Shown here piece by piece: positions 8,686 through 16,185 of a stretch of 64,000 nucleotides of DNA. The notes below the pieces were generated by a model. The model was not told the origin of the DNA. It was given only the letters and a program-made list of their open reading frames with translations, and searched no databases. Position 1 is the first letter of the stretch. Every line of letters starts with the position of its first letter. Location: NCBI GenBank assembly GCA_022711465.1, contig JAKLEZ010000004.1, forward strand, positions 124,001 to 188,000. The letters run 5' to 3'. Origin of the DNA: Planctomycetota bacterium (GTDB lineage Bacteria > Planctomycetota > Phycisphaerae > UBA1845 > PWPN01). The translations under genes and the position numbers were made by a program.

Positions 8686-9834
8686 CTACCCGTCTTCCCG
8701 CTGGTCTGTGTCCAGCGTTCCCAACACCCGGCGGACCTCATCGAGCGTGGTTCGCCCGTCGGCCACCAGTCTGCGGGCATCGGCGGCCAGATCCGGCCCC
8801 GACGCCTTGATCCATTGCCGAAGCTCTCCGACGGGCCGGCGATCCAGAACCGCCTGGCGCAGGTGGTCGTCCATTTCCGCGACCTGGCCGCACGCCGTGC
8901 GACCCAGATAGCCCCCGCCGAGGCAAACGTCGCAAGTCCCCTGGCCGCGGCAGGTCGGGCAGAGCGTTCTGAGCAACCGCTGGGTGCAGACCAGGGTGAG
9001 TGCGCCGGCCACCTGGTACGGGGCGATGCCCATTTCAAGGAGACGCACGACAGCCTCGGCCGGATCGCCGCTGTGCAGCGTACTGACGATCAGATGACCG
9101 GTCAGAGCGGCCTCCACGACGATGTGGGCGGTTTCGGCATCGCGGATTTCGCCAACGAGCAGGACCTGAACATCCTGACGGAGCAGGGAGCGCATGGCCC
9201 TCACATAGTCCAGCTCGCCGTGGGGCTGGACCTGGATCTGGGCTACGCCGGGAAGCCGTTGCTCCACCGGATCCTCCAGGGTGATCACGCTCCGGCCGGG
9301 CGTGACGGTGCGGATGTACCTGGCCAAGGCATAGAGGGTGGTGCTCTTGCCGCTGCCGGCGGGGCCGGTGACCAGGATCATGCCCTGGGGCTGCTCGGCG
9401 GCCCGCCGAAGCCGTCCGAGGACGGTTGGCGGAAGCCCGAGATCGTCCAGCCCACTGACCTGGCCTACCGCGTACATCAATCGGAGCGCCGCCCGCTCGC
9501 CGCACACGGTGGGGAAGGTGGCGACGCGGACATCTATCCCTGGGGTGGTTTCCCTACTCCCGTTGCCTGCTCGAAAAGCCCCCTCCTGGGGAATGTCCTT
9601 TCTGTAGGTCAGCAGGCCAGACAAAACCTTGAGGCGGGCGATGACGTTGTCCGCCAGGTGGGCGGGCAGCCGATCGACATCCTGAAGCAAGCCGTCCAAC
9701 CGGTACCGGATGAGAACGCCGCTCTCGCTGGGCTCCACGTGGATATCGCTGGCCCTTCGAGCGATGGCCCGGGCCAGGAGCTCGTCGACCGTCCGCACGA
9801 TGCCCTCGCCAGCGGAGATGTCGGTTGGTGCCAT
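8686..9834 (-). CDS. gspE: GspE/PilB-family assembly ATPase, short form
   Basis: 382 residues, hexameric ATPase driving pseudopilus assembly. Walker A GPAGSGKST (157-165), Asp box ITLEDPVEQ (184-192), Walker B LLVGEIRDAET (225-235), His box STLHSGD (251-257), and a zinc-binding pair CPTC...CDVC (292-304). The N-terminal N1E domain of full-length GspE (about 500 residues) is missing: the protein starts directly at the N2 domain (ARRASDIHVEPSE). GGAGG is 7 bases before the ATG. First gene of the operon; an inverted repeat just upstream (9852-9866) may be an operator. Confidence 0.92.
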   Translation of the reverse strand: MAPTDISAGEGIVRTVDELLARAIARRASDIHVEPSESGVLIRYRLDGLLQDVDRLPAHLADNVIARLKVLSGLLTYRKDIPQEGAFRAGNGSRETTPGIDVRVATFPTVCGERAALRLMYAVGQVSGLDDLGLPPTVLGRLRRAAEQPQGMILVTGPAGSGKSTTLYALARYIRTVTPGRSVITLEDPVEQRLPGVAQIQVQPHGELDYVRAMRSLLRQDVQVLLVGEIRDAETAHIVVEAALTGHLIVSTLHSGDPAEAVVRLLEMGIAPYQVAGALTLVCTQRLLRTLCPTCRGQGTCDVCLGGGYLGRTACGQVAEMDDHLRQAVLDRRPVGELRQWIKASGPDLAADARRLVADGRTTLDEVRRVLGTLDTDQREDG

Positions 9835-9851
9835 GTTGGAGCCTCCAAAGT

Positions 9852-9866
9852 CTCAAGACGCTTGAG
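9852..9866. promoter_or_regulatory. inverted repeat upstream of gspE, possible operator
   Basis: CTCAAG and CTTGAG (9852-9857 and 9861-9866) form a perfect 6-bp inverted repeat with a 3-base gap, 18-32 bases before the gspE start, in the region shared with the divergent sigma factor gene. No regulator is identified. Confidence 0.3.
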
Positions 9867-10034
9867 TCAGGTTGGCGTTAAGGTGTTCTTGTAGCGAGAC
9901 CTGTAAGATTCGGGCGTCGGGCGTCAATCATTAGAGGGGCACTGCGCAGGTCCTGCCGTGCCAGGATGAGAATTGCCGCCCAGGTCGGCATATACATCTG
10001 CCCCCCAGGCGCATCATTCTCCGAGGAGCCAGAC

Positions 10035-10616
10035 ATGGCCCGGGTTGCTGCCTTGCCACTCGAGTTGCGGTCGCTCCTGGCGTCGCTGACCTCGGCCGAG
10101 GTTGCCGAGAGTCAGCAGTGGATCCTCCGCCTTCTCCGCGGCCAGGGGGCTGCCGTACTGACCGCCCTATGGCGGATGCTGGGTTCAGAGGCGGATGTCC
10201 TGGACGCCTACCAGACGGCCGTGTGCCGTCTGACTGCTCGCGGCCAGCAGGGTGTGGGGGCCAACCCGGCCGGGTACTTCTATCGCATTGCGGTCAACGC
10301 GGCGATCGAGACGGTGCGGACTCGGCAACGGCAGAAGGCCCACTGGCCGCGGCTGGTGGAATCACGGGCCAGTCTTCCCTCGCCACCGGGGGTGATGGCG
10401 GTCTGCGACGAGCGGGAGGCTCTCGAACGGATGAGGCTGGCGATCAGCGAATTGCCCCGGCATCTCCGAGAAGTCGTCATTCTGCGTGATTTGGGGCAGA
10501 TGCAGTACGCCGAAGTGGCGAGGTGCCTGGGCATCACGGCGGGCACTGCCCGGCTCTACCGCCGGCAAGCGGTGATCAGACTCGCCGAGCTCATTGGAGA
10601 GGAGGTCACGGGATGA
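10035..10616 (+). CDS. ECF-type RNA polymerase sigma factor
   Basis: 193 residues. A sigma2-like region (LWRMLGSEADVLDAYQTAVC to RIAVNAAIETVRTRQRQ) and a clear sigma4 helix-turn-helix (ISELPRHLREVVILRDLGQM, then YAEVARCLGITAGTARLYRR) define an extracytoplasmic-function sigma factor. Start at 10035 is preceded by GAGGAG with a 6-base gap; an in-frame upstream extension has no ribosome site. The stop overlaps the ATG of the next gene (ATGA), which encodes a zinc-finger anti-sigma-like protein, the usual arrangement for this family. It is divergent from the secretion operon, so control of that operon is possible but unproven. Confidence 0.88.
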   Translation: MARVAALPLELRSLLASLTSAEVAESQQWILRLLRGQGAAVLTALWRMLGSEADVLDAYQTAVCRLTARGQQGVGANPAGYFYRIAVNAAIETVRTRQRQKAHWPRLVESRASLPSPPGVMAVCDEREALERMRLAISELPRHLREVVILRDLGQMQYAEVARCLGITAGTARLYRRQAVIRLAELIGEEVTG

Positions 10617-11152
10617 CGGGGAATCCTCCTGCGGAGGCGAATCCGAGGCTCGATGACTCCCGAGGCGGTGATGACCGTGTTTCCTGCCGGCGGGGGGACT
10701 TGGCGAAGTGGTCGGCCGAGGGTGGCCCGTTGCCCGCCCGGCTGTCGAGACACATCGAGCGCTGCCCGGCCTGTCGGGCACAGGTATCGCGGGTGAACCG
10801 GGTCCAGGCGTCTTTGATTCTGCTGCAGGGTCAGGCCTTGCCGCCCAACCTGCACGCCCGGGCAAACGGACGGGCTCTCCGGCTTCTTCGCCGGGCGGAG
10901 AGGGCATCGGCCGCGGCCCGTGATCTACTGCACTGCCGTCCGGATCTGCCCTACTGGCAGCGGATCCAGTTCCAGATCACGAGGATGTCCTGCGGGGTGG
11001 CAGCGGCACTTCTGTTGCTCGTCATTCGCGTGGGTGTGGTACACGCGGCCGAGGAGACGCGCGACTTGGGAGAGACACTGGCCGCGATGTACGCGGATCG
11101 GCACATCAACCCTGACGGGCACGGCGCCGGCGGCGACAGCCGGCTCGCATAG
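10613..11152 (+). CDS. putative membrane anti-sigma factor with zinc-finger motif
   Basis: 179 residues. The segment RHIERCPACRAQV holds HxxxCxxC (His 48, Cys 52, Cys 55 approximately), the zinc anti-sigma signature, and a single membrane helix (CGVAAALLLLVIRVGVVHAA) follows around residue 130-150. Start overlaps the sigma factor stop by 4 bases, so the two are coupled. Expected role: sequester the sigma factor at the membrane until a signal arrives. The short periplasmic tail (about 30 residues) has no recognised sensor. Confidence 0.72.
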   Translation: MTGNPPAEANPRLDDSRGGDDRVSCRRGDLAKWSAEGGPLPARLSRHIERCPACRAQVSRVNRVQASLILLQGQALPPNLHARANGRALRLLRRAERASAAARDLLHCRPDLPYWQRIQFQITRMSCGVAAALLLLVIRVGVVHAAEETRDLGETLAAMYADRHINPDGHGAGGDSRLA

Positions 11153-11163
11153 GCTCGCTGACG

Positions 11164-11793
11164 ATGCACGGTTTGCCACCAAGACAAGCACGGGTCACGG
11201 GTGTTGCCCGCGCACACGGCGGCAGTAAAGCCGTTGGTCGCACAGCCTGCGCACCGGACCCTCCGCCCTGGAGATCGGGGGCTTCTCGAAAGCGGAAACG
11301 GCGGGTGCTCAAGTGGGCGGGGCTCATCCTCTCGCTGCTGATCGTGACGGCGTGGATCGGGTCACTCTTCTGGGCGGTCTACTACACTCGCCGCGGTTCG
11401 TATGTTGACGGCCGGCATTGGCGACTCTGTACCACCTGCGGCCTGTCTTTCGCGGGTGGCTGCCTGAGTCACTTTGGAGAAAGTGGTCCGAAGAACACCT
11501 CTGGCGTTACAGGTTACTGGCAGTTCGGTCCGGGCTATGTGGGCCAGCAGACTTGGATGCCCCACTTTGAGCAGGCTTTCTTCGGGTTCTACCTCTCGGT
11601 GCCTCTGTGGATTCCGCTTCTGCTTGTCGTCGTTCCGACCGTGTTTCTTTTCAGGCATGAGCGCATGTATCCCGGACATTGTTGCCAGAGATGCGGCTAT
11701 GACCTGACGGGCAACACAAGCGGGGTATGCCCGGAGTGCGGCCAGGCGTTGCTTCAATCCTGGGTCAGGACGCCTGATTCCGCGACCTTGTGA
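11164..11793 (+). CDS. planctomycete-type two-helix membrane protein with C-terminal zinc ribbon
   Basis: Up to 209 residues. Two membrane helices (WAGLILSLLIVTAWIGSLFW and LWIPLLLVVVPTVFLF) flank an external loop, and the C-terminus is CQRCGYDLTGNTSGVCPECG, a four-cysteine ribbon recurrent in planctomycete proteins. A further CTTCG pair lies after helix 1. Function unknown. Start is uncertain: 11164 has no ribosome site, and the first 47 residues look non-native; a GTG at 11305 (VLKWAGL) is a good alternative. The 3' end overlaps the 3' end of the opposite-strand receiver gene by 40 bases. Confidence 0.65.
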   Translation: MHGLPPRQARVTGVARAHGGSKAVGRTACAPDPPPWRSGASRKRKRRVLKWAGLILSLLIVTAWIGSLFWAVYYTRRGSYVDGRHWRLCTTCGLSFAGGCLSHFGESGPKNTSGVTGYWQFGPGYVGQQTWMPHFEQAFFGFYLSVPLWIPLLLVVVPTVFLFRHERMYPGHCCQRCGYDLTGNTSGVCPECGQALLQSWVRTPDSATL

Positions 11794-12302
11794 GCGAGGT
11801 TGCGATAGGAGCGAACCACGTCCTGGCAGATCAGATCGACCCGCTGGCGCAGATCGCGGCGTTCGCGGATGATTCGAGCGGTGAGCAGCCGCAGGCGGTG
11901 GTAGCGCAGGCGGTGGTAGCGGCGTTGACGGGCAGCTCGGATGGCGGAGCGGGCCACCTCGGCGAGCTCGACCATGTCGAACGGTCGGAGCAGCACGTGG
12001 CGGAGGCCGAGTTTCATGGCCTCGACCAGCTGGGCGGGTGTGGGGTTATCCGCGATGAGGATGACTGGGCACTTGTTGGACACGCGGAGCTGACGCATCA
12101 GGTCGAGGATGTCGCCGTCCGGGAGGTCGAAGGAAGCGATGATCAGGTCGTGGCGATGGGTGAGTTCGCTGTGGAGGGCTTCCTGACCCGTGCGGGTGTG
12201 GCTGAGGTTAGCCTGGATCGCCTCGCCGAGGCACTGGGAGATCATTTCGGCGACGTCGGCGTCTTGTTCCACCACCAGGATTTCGGTTGGTCGCCTGGGC
12301 AT
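11754..12302 (-). CDS. degenerate receiver-domain protein (pseudo-receiver)
   Basis: 182 residues: a receiver domain (about 6-122) and a basic, helical tail. Aligning HDLIIASFDLPDGD to the receiver consensus puts Ser57 at the phospho-acceptor Asp, with Arg106 in place of the invariant Lys (LLRPF) and Ala84 in place of the switch Thr/Ser. The acidic pair survives only as VEQD. So phosphorylation in the classical way is unlikely. The tail contains a perfect RYHRL-RYHRL duplication. The start at 12302 is set by GAGGAAAGG 3 bases upstream of the ATG; the longer frame has no support. It is 258 bases downstream of the histidine kinase gene on the same strand and may belong to that system. Confidence 0.75.
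   Translation of the reverse strand: MPRRPTEILVVEQDADVAEMISQCLGEAIQANLSHTRTGQEALHSELTHRHDLIIASFDLPDGDILDLMRQLRVSNKCPVILIADNPTPAQLVEAMKLGLRHVLLRPFDMVELAEVARSAIRAARQRRYHRLRYHRLRLLTARIIRERRDLRQRVDLICQDVVRSYRNLAHKVAESGVLTQD
11891..11920. repeat. perfect 15-bp tandem duplication
   Basis: GCAGGCGGTGGTAGC occurs twice head-to-tail (11891-11905, 11906-11920) inside the pseudo-receiver gene, giving the repeated residues RYHRL RYHRL on the coding strand. The perfect identity suggests a recent slippage event. Confidence 0.85.
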
Positions 12303-12560
12303 CAGCCTTTCCTCTTCCGGGAACACCGGACGGAGCTTCCGCTGGAAAAAATGGCCGGCGGGCGTTTTGGCCGCGAGAGCGAGGAGGAGGAGGAGAGGAG
12401 AGAAGGCCTCCACAGCCCGCCTGGCCCGGATCTTTTTTGCCCCCGATGTCAGGTCGGGGTTTCAGGGAAGCCCGAAATCCTATGGAACCTCAAAGATGGT
12501 AAGCCGGCCGGTGCGGTCCAATCGCTTCCGCGGCTACCGAACCACCCGTCGGCCGCACTC

Positions 12561-14831
12561 CTAGGGTTTGCGTGCCGTCGGCAATGTTACCAGCACTACC
12601 GTCCCCTCCCTGGGTCGGCTCGACAGTCGTATCTGGCCGCCGTTGATCTCGGCATACCGGGCAGCTCGGGACAAGCCCAGCCCCCGGCCGCGGCCGGCGG
12701 TTCGGGAGGAGAAGAACGGGTCGGTCGCACGTTCCAGCACTTCGGGAGCCATGCCCACCCCGCTATCCTCGACCTTGACCACGACCATCTCATCGGCAAC
12801 ATTGGCACGGCAATTGATGACCAAGAGCGGCTTTGGGTGGTCCTGCATGGCTTCGACCGCATTGCGAACCAGTTCGTCAAATAACTTCCGCACCTGCGCG
12901 GCATCGGCGTGGACATCGGGCAGGTCGTCCGATAGCACGAGGCGGAATTGCTCGTCGTTGAGCGAGGCCTTGGTCAGCCACTCGGCCCGAAGCTCGCTCA
13001 GCAGCCGGGCGACCGGCCAGGTGGTGGGCTGCGGCGGTTCGGGCTTGGCGAACTCCATGAGCTCATTCACGATCGCGCTGGCCTTGTGGGCGTGTTCGGC
13101 GATGAGGTCGGCGACGCGGCGGGTCTGATCATCCTGGGCATTTCGATGCAGGAGCTGGGCTCGGCCGCTGATGACCGCCAAGGGGTTGTTGATCTCGTGG
13201 GCGGCGCCGGCGGCCATTTCCCCCACCATGGCCAGGGAGCGCATCCGGGTCACCTCGGCCTGGGACTCCACGAGCCGGCGATTCATGTCGGACATTTCCT
13301 CGCTGAGGCGGCTGGCGGTCATTCGCGACTCGGCGCCGTACAGCCAGGACCCGGCCCAGTCGGCCAGCACGGTCAGCGTCTCCATGGTGCTGGATGGAGG
13401 AGCTTCGGCGAGAACGATGCATCCCAGCAGTCGCCCCTGTCTGCGGATGGTCTGGCACCAGCCCGGCGGCGCCCCGAGCAGGGGCATCAACCGGTCAATG
13501 AGTGCCCGGCTGAGAAGTTGCTCAGGATCCTGTGCGGTCGGGCCCCGGTCGGCAAGGGTGCCGGCAGCGAGATCGTCGGGCATCAGGTCGGTATAGACCT
13601 CGGCGGGCTGGCGCGGGGCGACGGCGATCACGACCAGCGATCGACACGGTGACCAGGCGACCGCGGCCGCGGGGACCGTTGGCAGGGATACCCGGGTGGC
13701 GGCCAGCACGGCCCGGCTGATGTGTTCGTGGTCCGGCTCTTCGCCCAGGGCGGACTTGAACTCCTGAAGGGCTTCGAAGCACTGCGATCGCTGGGCCAGC
13801 CGCCCGTTCAGCTCGCTCAATCGGGAGTTGACCTGGGCCAGTTCCTGATTGGCCTTACCCAGGGCCTCCTCATAGACCTCCTGGGAAGTGAGCGAATCGA
13901 GTCCCATCAGCCCGACCCGCGATTCGACCAGTTCGATCAAGTCGGTCTTGAGGGCGCCCAATTCGGCCTGGATATCGCTGGGCACTCCGAAGGCGCTCCA
14001 GAGCGATCGACTCACCTGGTAGTTGCCCGAGTAGCCGATTCGAACGTGGCGAACCAGTTCATCGGCCATCTGGACCAGGCGGACATGACTGGGGAAGCCG
14101 ATCTTCGTCGGGGTCGAAGCCGGCAGGTGGTGGTGCAGCCAGACGCACTCCTCGATCATCGTCGGCAGCTTCCAGTACGTGGCCAGCCGGCGCCCCGCCA
14201 GGGTGTGATCCAGCCCGAAGAGCTCTCTTTCCACGTCGATCAGGCCGCCCAGCAGGGCATCGCTTTTCTCGACGACCCGGTCGTACGTCTTGGGGAAGCA
14301 GGCAGCCAGGACCACCTTGCCAAGATCGTGAAGAAGCCCGCAGATGAAAGCTTGCTCCGGATTCGGCACGTCCCCCGATCCGCCAACGCCCCGAGTCGCC
14401 CAACGTTTCTCCGAGAGCAGCCGGGCGGCGCATCCCACGGCCAGACAGTGTTTCCAGAAGGCCAGCCGGTCGAACCTGCGGGAGCCGCTCTCGACCCGAT
14501 GGGAGAATGTCTCGAAGATCTGGATGGAAAGAGCCAGATTGCGGACCGCGTCGAACCCGAGGAGAACGACCGCTCGCTCGACTGTCTCGGCATGTGCCGC
14601 CTTGTCCGCTCGCCGGACCAGGGACACGATCCGGGCAGCCAGACTTGGATCCGATTCAACGATCCGCACCAGATCGCGGATCGAGGCCCGCTCGTTGCTG
14701 CTGAGCTCCAGGAGCTGGACCGCCACGGCCGGGAGCGTAGGCAAAGACTCGATCTGAGCGAGGATGAGTTCGACCTGACTCCCGGGCTGGCCGAGCATTC
14801 CCCCCTTTGTTTCGGTTGCGGTCAAACCCAT
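12561..14831 (-). CDS. HDOD-GAF-histidine kinase
   Basis: 756 residues. N-terminal HDOD domain (about 18-225) that keeps HD-type residues: FWKHCLAVGC, GLLHDLGK, GLDHTLAG and WLHHHLP. A short coiled segment follows (about 325-360), then a GAF-like sensor (about 365-520), a coiled linker, HisKA with the phospho-acceptor His545 in AAHEINNPLAVISG, and HATPase with N-box ELVRNAVEAM, DSGVGMA and GRGRGLGLS. No membrane segment, so cytosolic. GGGAGGG lies 7 bases before the ATG. It starts 31 bases after the HTH-receiver gene, a likely cognate partner in the same operon. HDOD proteins usually link to signalling or cell-cycle control; the stimulus here is unknown. Confidence 0.88.
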   Translation of the reverse strand: MGLTATETKGGMLGQPGSQVELILAQIESLPTLPAVAVQLLELSSNERASIRDLVRIVESDPSLAARIVSLVRRADKAAHAETVERAVVLLGFDAVRNLALSIQIFETFSHRVESGSRRFDRLAFWKHCLAVGCAARLLSEKRWATRGVGGSGDVPNPEQAFICGLLHDLGKVVLAACFPKTYDRVVEKSDALLGGLIDVERELFGLDHTLAGRRLATYWKLPTMIEECVWLHHHLPASTPTKIGFPSHVRLVQMADELVRHVRIGYSGNYQVSRSLWSAFGVPSDIQAELGALKTDLIELVESRVGLMGLDSLTSQEVYEEALGKANQELAQVNSRLSELNGRLAQRSQCFEALQEFKSALGEEPDHEHISRAVLAATRVSLPTVPAAAVAWSPCRSLVVIAVAPRQPAEVYTDLMPDDLAAGTLADRGPTAQDPEQLLSRALIDRLMPLLGAPPGWCQTIRRQGRLLGCIVLAEAPPSSTMETLTVLADWAGSWLYGAESRMTASRLSEEMSDMNRRLVESQAEVTRMRSLAMVGEMAAGAAHEINNPLAVISGRAQLLHRNAQDDQTRRVADLIAEHAHKASAIVNELMEFAKPEPPQPTTWPVARLLSELRAEWLTKASLNDEQFRLVLSDDLPDVHADAAQVRKLFDELVRNAVEAMQDHPKPLLVINCRANVADEMVVVKVEDSGVGMAPEVLERATDPFFSSRTAGRGRGLGLSRAARYAEINGGQIRLSSRPREGTVVLVTLPTARKP

Positions 14832-14862
14832 CGATCATCCCTCCCGACCGAGACAGCTCCTC

Positions 14863-15426
14863 CTATACGTGCACGAGCTGAAGGATGCGGGCGATCAACT
14901 CGTCGATCTGGAACGGTTTGCGAAGGAAGTCATCCGCGCCTGCGGCCCGGAGCATGGCGATCTCGTCGGGATCGGCCACGCCACTGATCATGATAATCCG
15001 AGTCTCGGAGAACGTGGGGTTGCCCCGAACCGTCCGGCACACCAGATGGCCGTCTACGTCCGGGAGTTTGTAGTCCAGGACGATGACGTCCGGACGGAAC
15101 TCCTGGGTGAGCATGCCGGCCTCGTAGCCGCCGCGGGCGACCCGGACCTCGAACCGGCCGTCGCGCTCCAGCAGTTCGACGAGCATCTCCAGGATGGCCT
15201 CGTCGTCGTCGACCACCAGGACCCGTTTCTTGCCCGACTCGAGGTACTCGAGCGGTATGTTATTGGACTTCATGAACTCGACCAGGGAGTCATGCGGAAT
15301 CCGCCGGAAGCGAGACCCGGGGACCCGGAAGCCCTTCAGTCGACCGTTGTCGAAACACCGGATCACGGTCTGCTGGCTGACCCGGCAGATATCGGCCACT
15401 TCGCCTGTCGTGTACGTGTTCTTCAT
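14863..15426 (-). CDS. response regulator: N-terminal excisionase/MerR-type HTH fused to receiver
   Basis: 187 residues. Residues 5-55 (YTTGEVADICRVSQQTVIRC, then DNGRLKGFRVPGSRFRRI) are a winged helix of the excisionase/HTH_17 kind; residues 68-187 are an intact receiver with VDDDE, phospho-acceptor Asp118 (IVLDYKLPD), MISG and the conserved Lys in RKPF. The DNA-binding domain is N-terminal, the reverse of OmpR or NarL proteins. ATG at 15426 has GAGG about 10 bases upstream; a TTG two codons earlier is less likely. It heads the signalling operon and a promoter is visible at 15534-15563. DNA target unknown. Confidence 0.85.
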   Translation of the reverse strand: MKNTYTTGEVADICRVSQQTVIRCFDNGRLKGFRVPGSRFRRIPHDSLVEFMKSNNIPLEYLESGKKRVLVVDDDEAILEMLVELLERDGRFEVRVARGGYEAGMLTQEFRPDVIVLDYKLPDVDGHLVCRTVRGNPTFSETRIIMISGVADPDEIAMLRAAGADDFLRKPFQIDELIARILQLVHV

Positions 15427-15533
15427 CGCCAACGAACCTCAACATGCTCCTATGGGCACCGTACCCACGTGCGCGGTTACCCAAACGTCCCATACAAGGA
15501 CATTTTCCCCAACTTCTCCAGTTTCACGCTCCA

Positions 15534-15563
15534 ACTCTACCAATTGTCAGCTGGGACTGTCAA
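15534..15563 (-). promoter_or_regulatory. putative sigma70 promoter for the HTH-receiver/kinase operon
   Basis: On the minus strand TTGACA (15558-15563), 18-base spacer, TAGAGT (15534-15539; 4 of 6). It gives a leader of about 100 bases before the start at 15426. The region 15427-15651 also has to hold the pyrR promoter on the other strand, which I cannot define clearly. Confidence 0.45.
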
Positions 15564-15651
15564 CTCAAAATCGGCGGATTGGCCACGACGGTCCGATCAC
15601 GTCACTGGAGCTCTTGTCTGCAGACCGGGATGGTGTTACCTTTCATCGGTC

Positions 15652-16185
15652 ATGGAGAAAACCTCGACCCATATCCTCCTGACCGCCGAGGGGGTCCACG
15701 AGCTTATGGAGCAACTGGCTCAGGCGGTGTTTGAATCGCTGCCGCGGCAGGCCCCCGTGGGGATCATTGGCATCCGCCGCCGCGGCGAGGTGCTCGCCAA
15801 ACGGCTGGCTCACAAACTGGCTTCCCGAGGGGCGCAGGGGGTCGCGATCGGCTCGCTGGACATCACGCTCTACCGCGACGACCTGGCCGAGCTGGGGCCC
15901 CAGGCCATCCTCCGACAGACGGAGATCGACTTCGACATTGACGGACGGTACATCGTGCTGGTGGATGATGTCCTTTTCACCGGCCGATCGGTCCGGGCGG
16001 CTCTGGACGCCCTTATTGATCTGGGGCGTCCCAAGGCGATCCGGTTGGCGGTCCTCGTGGATCGGCCGGGGCGGGAGCTGCCCATTCAGGCTGACTTCGT
16101 TGGACTGAAGGTGAAGCAGCCGGGTGTCTCCGTAACCGTGCTGTTGACCGAATCGGATGGCGTGGAAGAGGTGCGTTCGGAATGA
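15652..16185 (+). CDS. pyrR: PyrR: pyrimidine operon regulator / uracil phosphoribosyltransferase
   Basis: 177 residues, the usual length. The PRPP-binding loop IVLVDDVLFTGRS spans 101-113; GIIGIRRRGEVLAKRL and YRDD are family signatures. PyrR binds pyrimidine mRNA leaders in a UMP-dependent manner in many bacteria and can make UMP from uracil and PRPP. The start is the ATG at 15652; I see no good ribosome site. Its stop overlaps the pyrB start in ATGA, so the two are co-translated. I could not identify the PyrR-binding loop or an attenuator in the short leader upstream, so a regulatory role on this operon is not shown. Confidence 0.93.
   Translation: MEKTSTHILLTAEGVHELMEQLAQAVFESLPRQAPVGIIGIRRRGEVLAKRLAHKLASRGAQGVAIGSLDITLYRDDLAELGPQAILRQTEIDFDIDGRYIVLVDDVLFTGRSVRAALDALIDLGRPKAIRLAVLVDRPGRELPIQADFVGLKVKQPGVSVTVLLTESDGVEEVRSE

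Noticed and set aside
12440..12459. Hairpin CCCCGA/TCGGGG with T-rich flank as terminator
   Set aside because: On the minus strand, where the nearby genes lie, it is followed by A rather than U residues, and no plus-strand gene ends there.
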